Notes under the pieces: generated by a model
Seen by the model: only the letters and a program-made list of their open reading frames with translations
The model's database searches: none
What the model was told of the DNA's origin: nothing
DNA from: JAKBCQ01 sp021807585
Lineage (GTDB): Bacteria > Planctomycetota > Planctomycetia > Isosphaerales > Isosphaeraceae
DNA length: 13,191 nt
Assembly: GCA_027325115.1 (NCBI GenBank)
Contig: DAHWFG010000179.1
Coordinates: forward strand, 1 to 13,191
Direction of reading: 5' to 3'
Shown here: piece by piece, positions 12,106 to 13,191 of the stretch
Numbering within the stretch: the first letter of the stretch is position 1
Layout of the letters: each line of letters begins with the position of its first letter
Position numbers and translations under genes: made by a program

Positions 12106-13191
12106 TTATTTACGGAAGTGCGCGTCGGGCCGAAATGCGGGGCTTCGCGGATTCGTCGGAGAGGTTGAGACCGCTCGGCCGACGAGCGTTCGGCGTCGTC
12201 CGCGAGCCCATCGAGCGATCGTCGACCGCGAACGGTAAAGAGCGAGCGCGAGCAAACCCGCTCCCATCGGCGCCTGGAACGACGCCTGTTGGAGTTTTTC
12301 GGGTTCGTCGAAGTCGGTCAAAACCTCGCCGTGGTTTGATCCCGCGGCCTTCGTCGCGGAGCCGGCCGGAATGTCGTCTGTGAGTTCGGCGAGCGATTCC
12401 CTGCTGATCGAGAACGGATCGAAAAGAGATCCGAGCCGTTCCAACACCCCTTGGCCGTTTTGCCTCGGTGTTTCTGGCTCGATCACCGCGATCTCCAATG
12501 GAGTTTCGGGACGAGCGTCGGATACGATCGTCGTTTCGGCGACCGCGTCGGCCTCGACGATCGAATCATCGTCAAACTGATTCTTGATATGATTGTGCGT
12601 TCCGTTCGATACGGCTTGACCGAAGCCGATTCCTTCGCCGAGCGCCGCGAGTGCGACCGAGTTCCCCGAGCCGACCGACGCCGCGGTAAGGATCTGATCG
12701 CCTTCGATCGTCGGCCTGCCGATCGCGTTTCCACCGAATGAGAGAATGAGCGCTCCCGTTCCACTCGCGAAATCGGGCGAATCGATCGACGACGAGCCCG
12801 TCGGCGAGCCCGCCGAATTGATCCCAAGCGTCATAATCGGTTGAGGATTGGGCGCCGTGACCGGCCCGTTCGTTGTAGGACCGCCCAAGACCGCGGTCGG
12901 GTCGATCATCATCAAGCCGAGCGCCGGGCCCTGGCCGATTCCGCTGATCAACGTCGATTCGGGATCGGATTGATTGAGTCCGAGCGACCAATCGATCGTA
13001 ACGCTCGAAGGCGAAGTCGGCGCCGCCATCATCCCTAACGAACTCGTTGAATTCGCTTGTGACGATACGATATGGAGGAACCATTCTCCGGGTTGAAGAT
13101 TAAGAATTTTTACATTTGTTGAATTGTTTGAAACACTGTTGAATATATGAGCGGACGCACCATTAGCGCTTGTAAAAACAAAAGTTGCATC
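12106..13191 (-). CDS. C-terminal part of a large, probably exported protein (5' end beyond the window)
   Basis: The frame is open from the right edge to the stop at 12106, giving 361 residues without a start at the edge. An internal Met at 13032 could be mistaken for the start, but the codons before it continue as plausible protein: S-A-N-G-A-S-A-H-I-F, then L-N-L-Q-P-G-E-W-F-L-H-I-V-S-S. That reads like the end of a beta-sandwich module such as a PPC-type domain. A long linker follows, rich in Gly, Ser, Pro and Asn, then an acidic segment. Near the C-terminus is a short hydrophobic stretch (G-A-G-L-L-A-L-A-L-Y, about 310-319) followed by many arginines, which resembles a short anchor or sorting tail. 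Function is unknown. It is separated from the TPR gene by 118 bases that contain the TPR promoter. Confidence 0.7.
   Translation of the reverse strand, partial: DATFVFTSANGASAHIFNSVSNNSTNVKILNLQPGEWFLHIVSSQANSTSSLGMMAAPTSPSSVTIDWSLGLNQSDPESTLISGIGQGPALGLMMIDPTAVLGGPTTNGPVTAPNPQPIMTLGINSAGSPTGSSSIDSPDFASGTGALILSFGGNAIGRPTIEGDQILTAASVGSGNSVALAALGEGIGFGQAVSNGTHNHIKNQFDDDSIVEADAVAETTIVSDARPETPLEIAVIEPETPRQNGQGVLERLGSLFDPFSISRESLAELTDDIPAGSATKAAGSNHGEVLTDFDEPEKLQQASFQAPMGAGLLALALYRSRSTIARWARGRRRTLVGRAVSTSPTNPRSPAFRPDAHFRK

Overview
This window most likely comes from a planctomycete chromosome, perhaps of the Isosphaeraceae/Gemmataceae type. That is an inference from gene content, not a database match. 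The clues are several Uma2-family genes in tandem, a Tat-exported DUF362 protein, TlpA-like proteins with a long helical N-terminal half, tyrosine/glycine-rich exported proteins, and a TPR protein ending in a tail I associate with planctomycete TPR-kinases. The DNA is moderately GC-rich, and the palindrome CGATCG is strikingly frequent in genes and spacers alike. I see no rRNA, tRNA, CRISPR array, transposase or phage gene.

Layout. Bases 1-2648 (minus strand) form a probable operon: a Tat-signal DUF362 protein, then three Uma2 genes in a row. The first Uma2 overlaps the DUF362 stop by ATGA, and the third is cut by the left edge. Two of the Uma2 genes share an 89-bp perfect repeat. Bases 2649-2973 are a divergent promoter region. 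Bases 2974-5344 (plus) hold two exported thioredoxin-fold paralogs. The second has a normal CGPC centre, while in the first both cysteines are serine (SAAS). A strong hairpin at 5388-5421 separates them from the convergent GNAT acetyltransferase gene (5502-6047, minus). Next on the minus strand is an Nramp (MntH-type) metal transporter fused to a C-terminal universal stress domain (6166-8232). The spacer between it and the divergent plus-strand genes carries three inverted repeats in a row, one of them like a DtxR/IdeR-type metalloregulator box.

Bases 8491-9918 (plus) encode three small exported proteins, two of them rich in Tyr and Gly; one has a G9 tract just after the signal peptide. Bases 9951-11987 (minus) encode an exported or membrane-anchored protein with twelve back-to-back 34-residue TPRs. 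Bases 12106-13191 (minus) are the C-terminal part of a larger exported protein whose reading frame stays open through the right edge.

Much of the window points to the cell envelope: at least six products look exported. I do not see a convincing defence system or other complete new multi-gene system. The best leads are the cysteine-less TlpA paralog beside its intact copy, the DUF362-Uma2 tandem array, and the inverted-repeat cluster upstream of the Nramp-Usp fusion.
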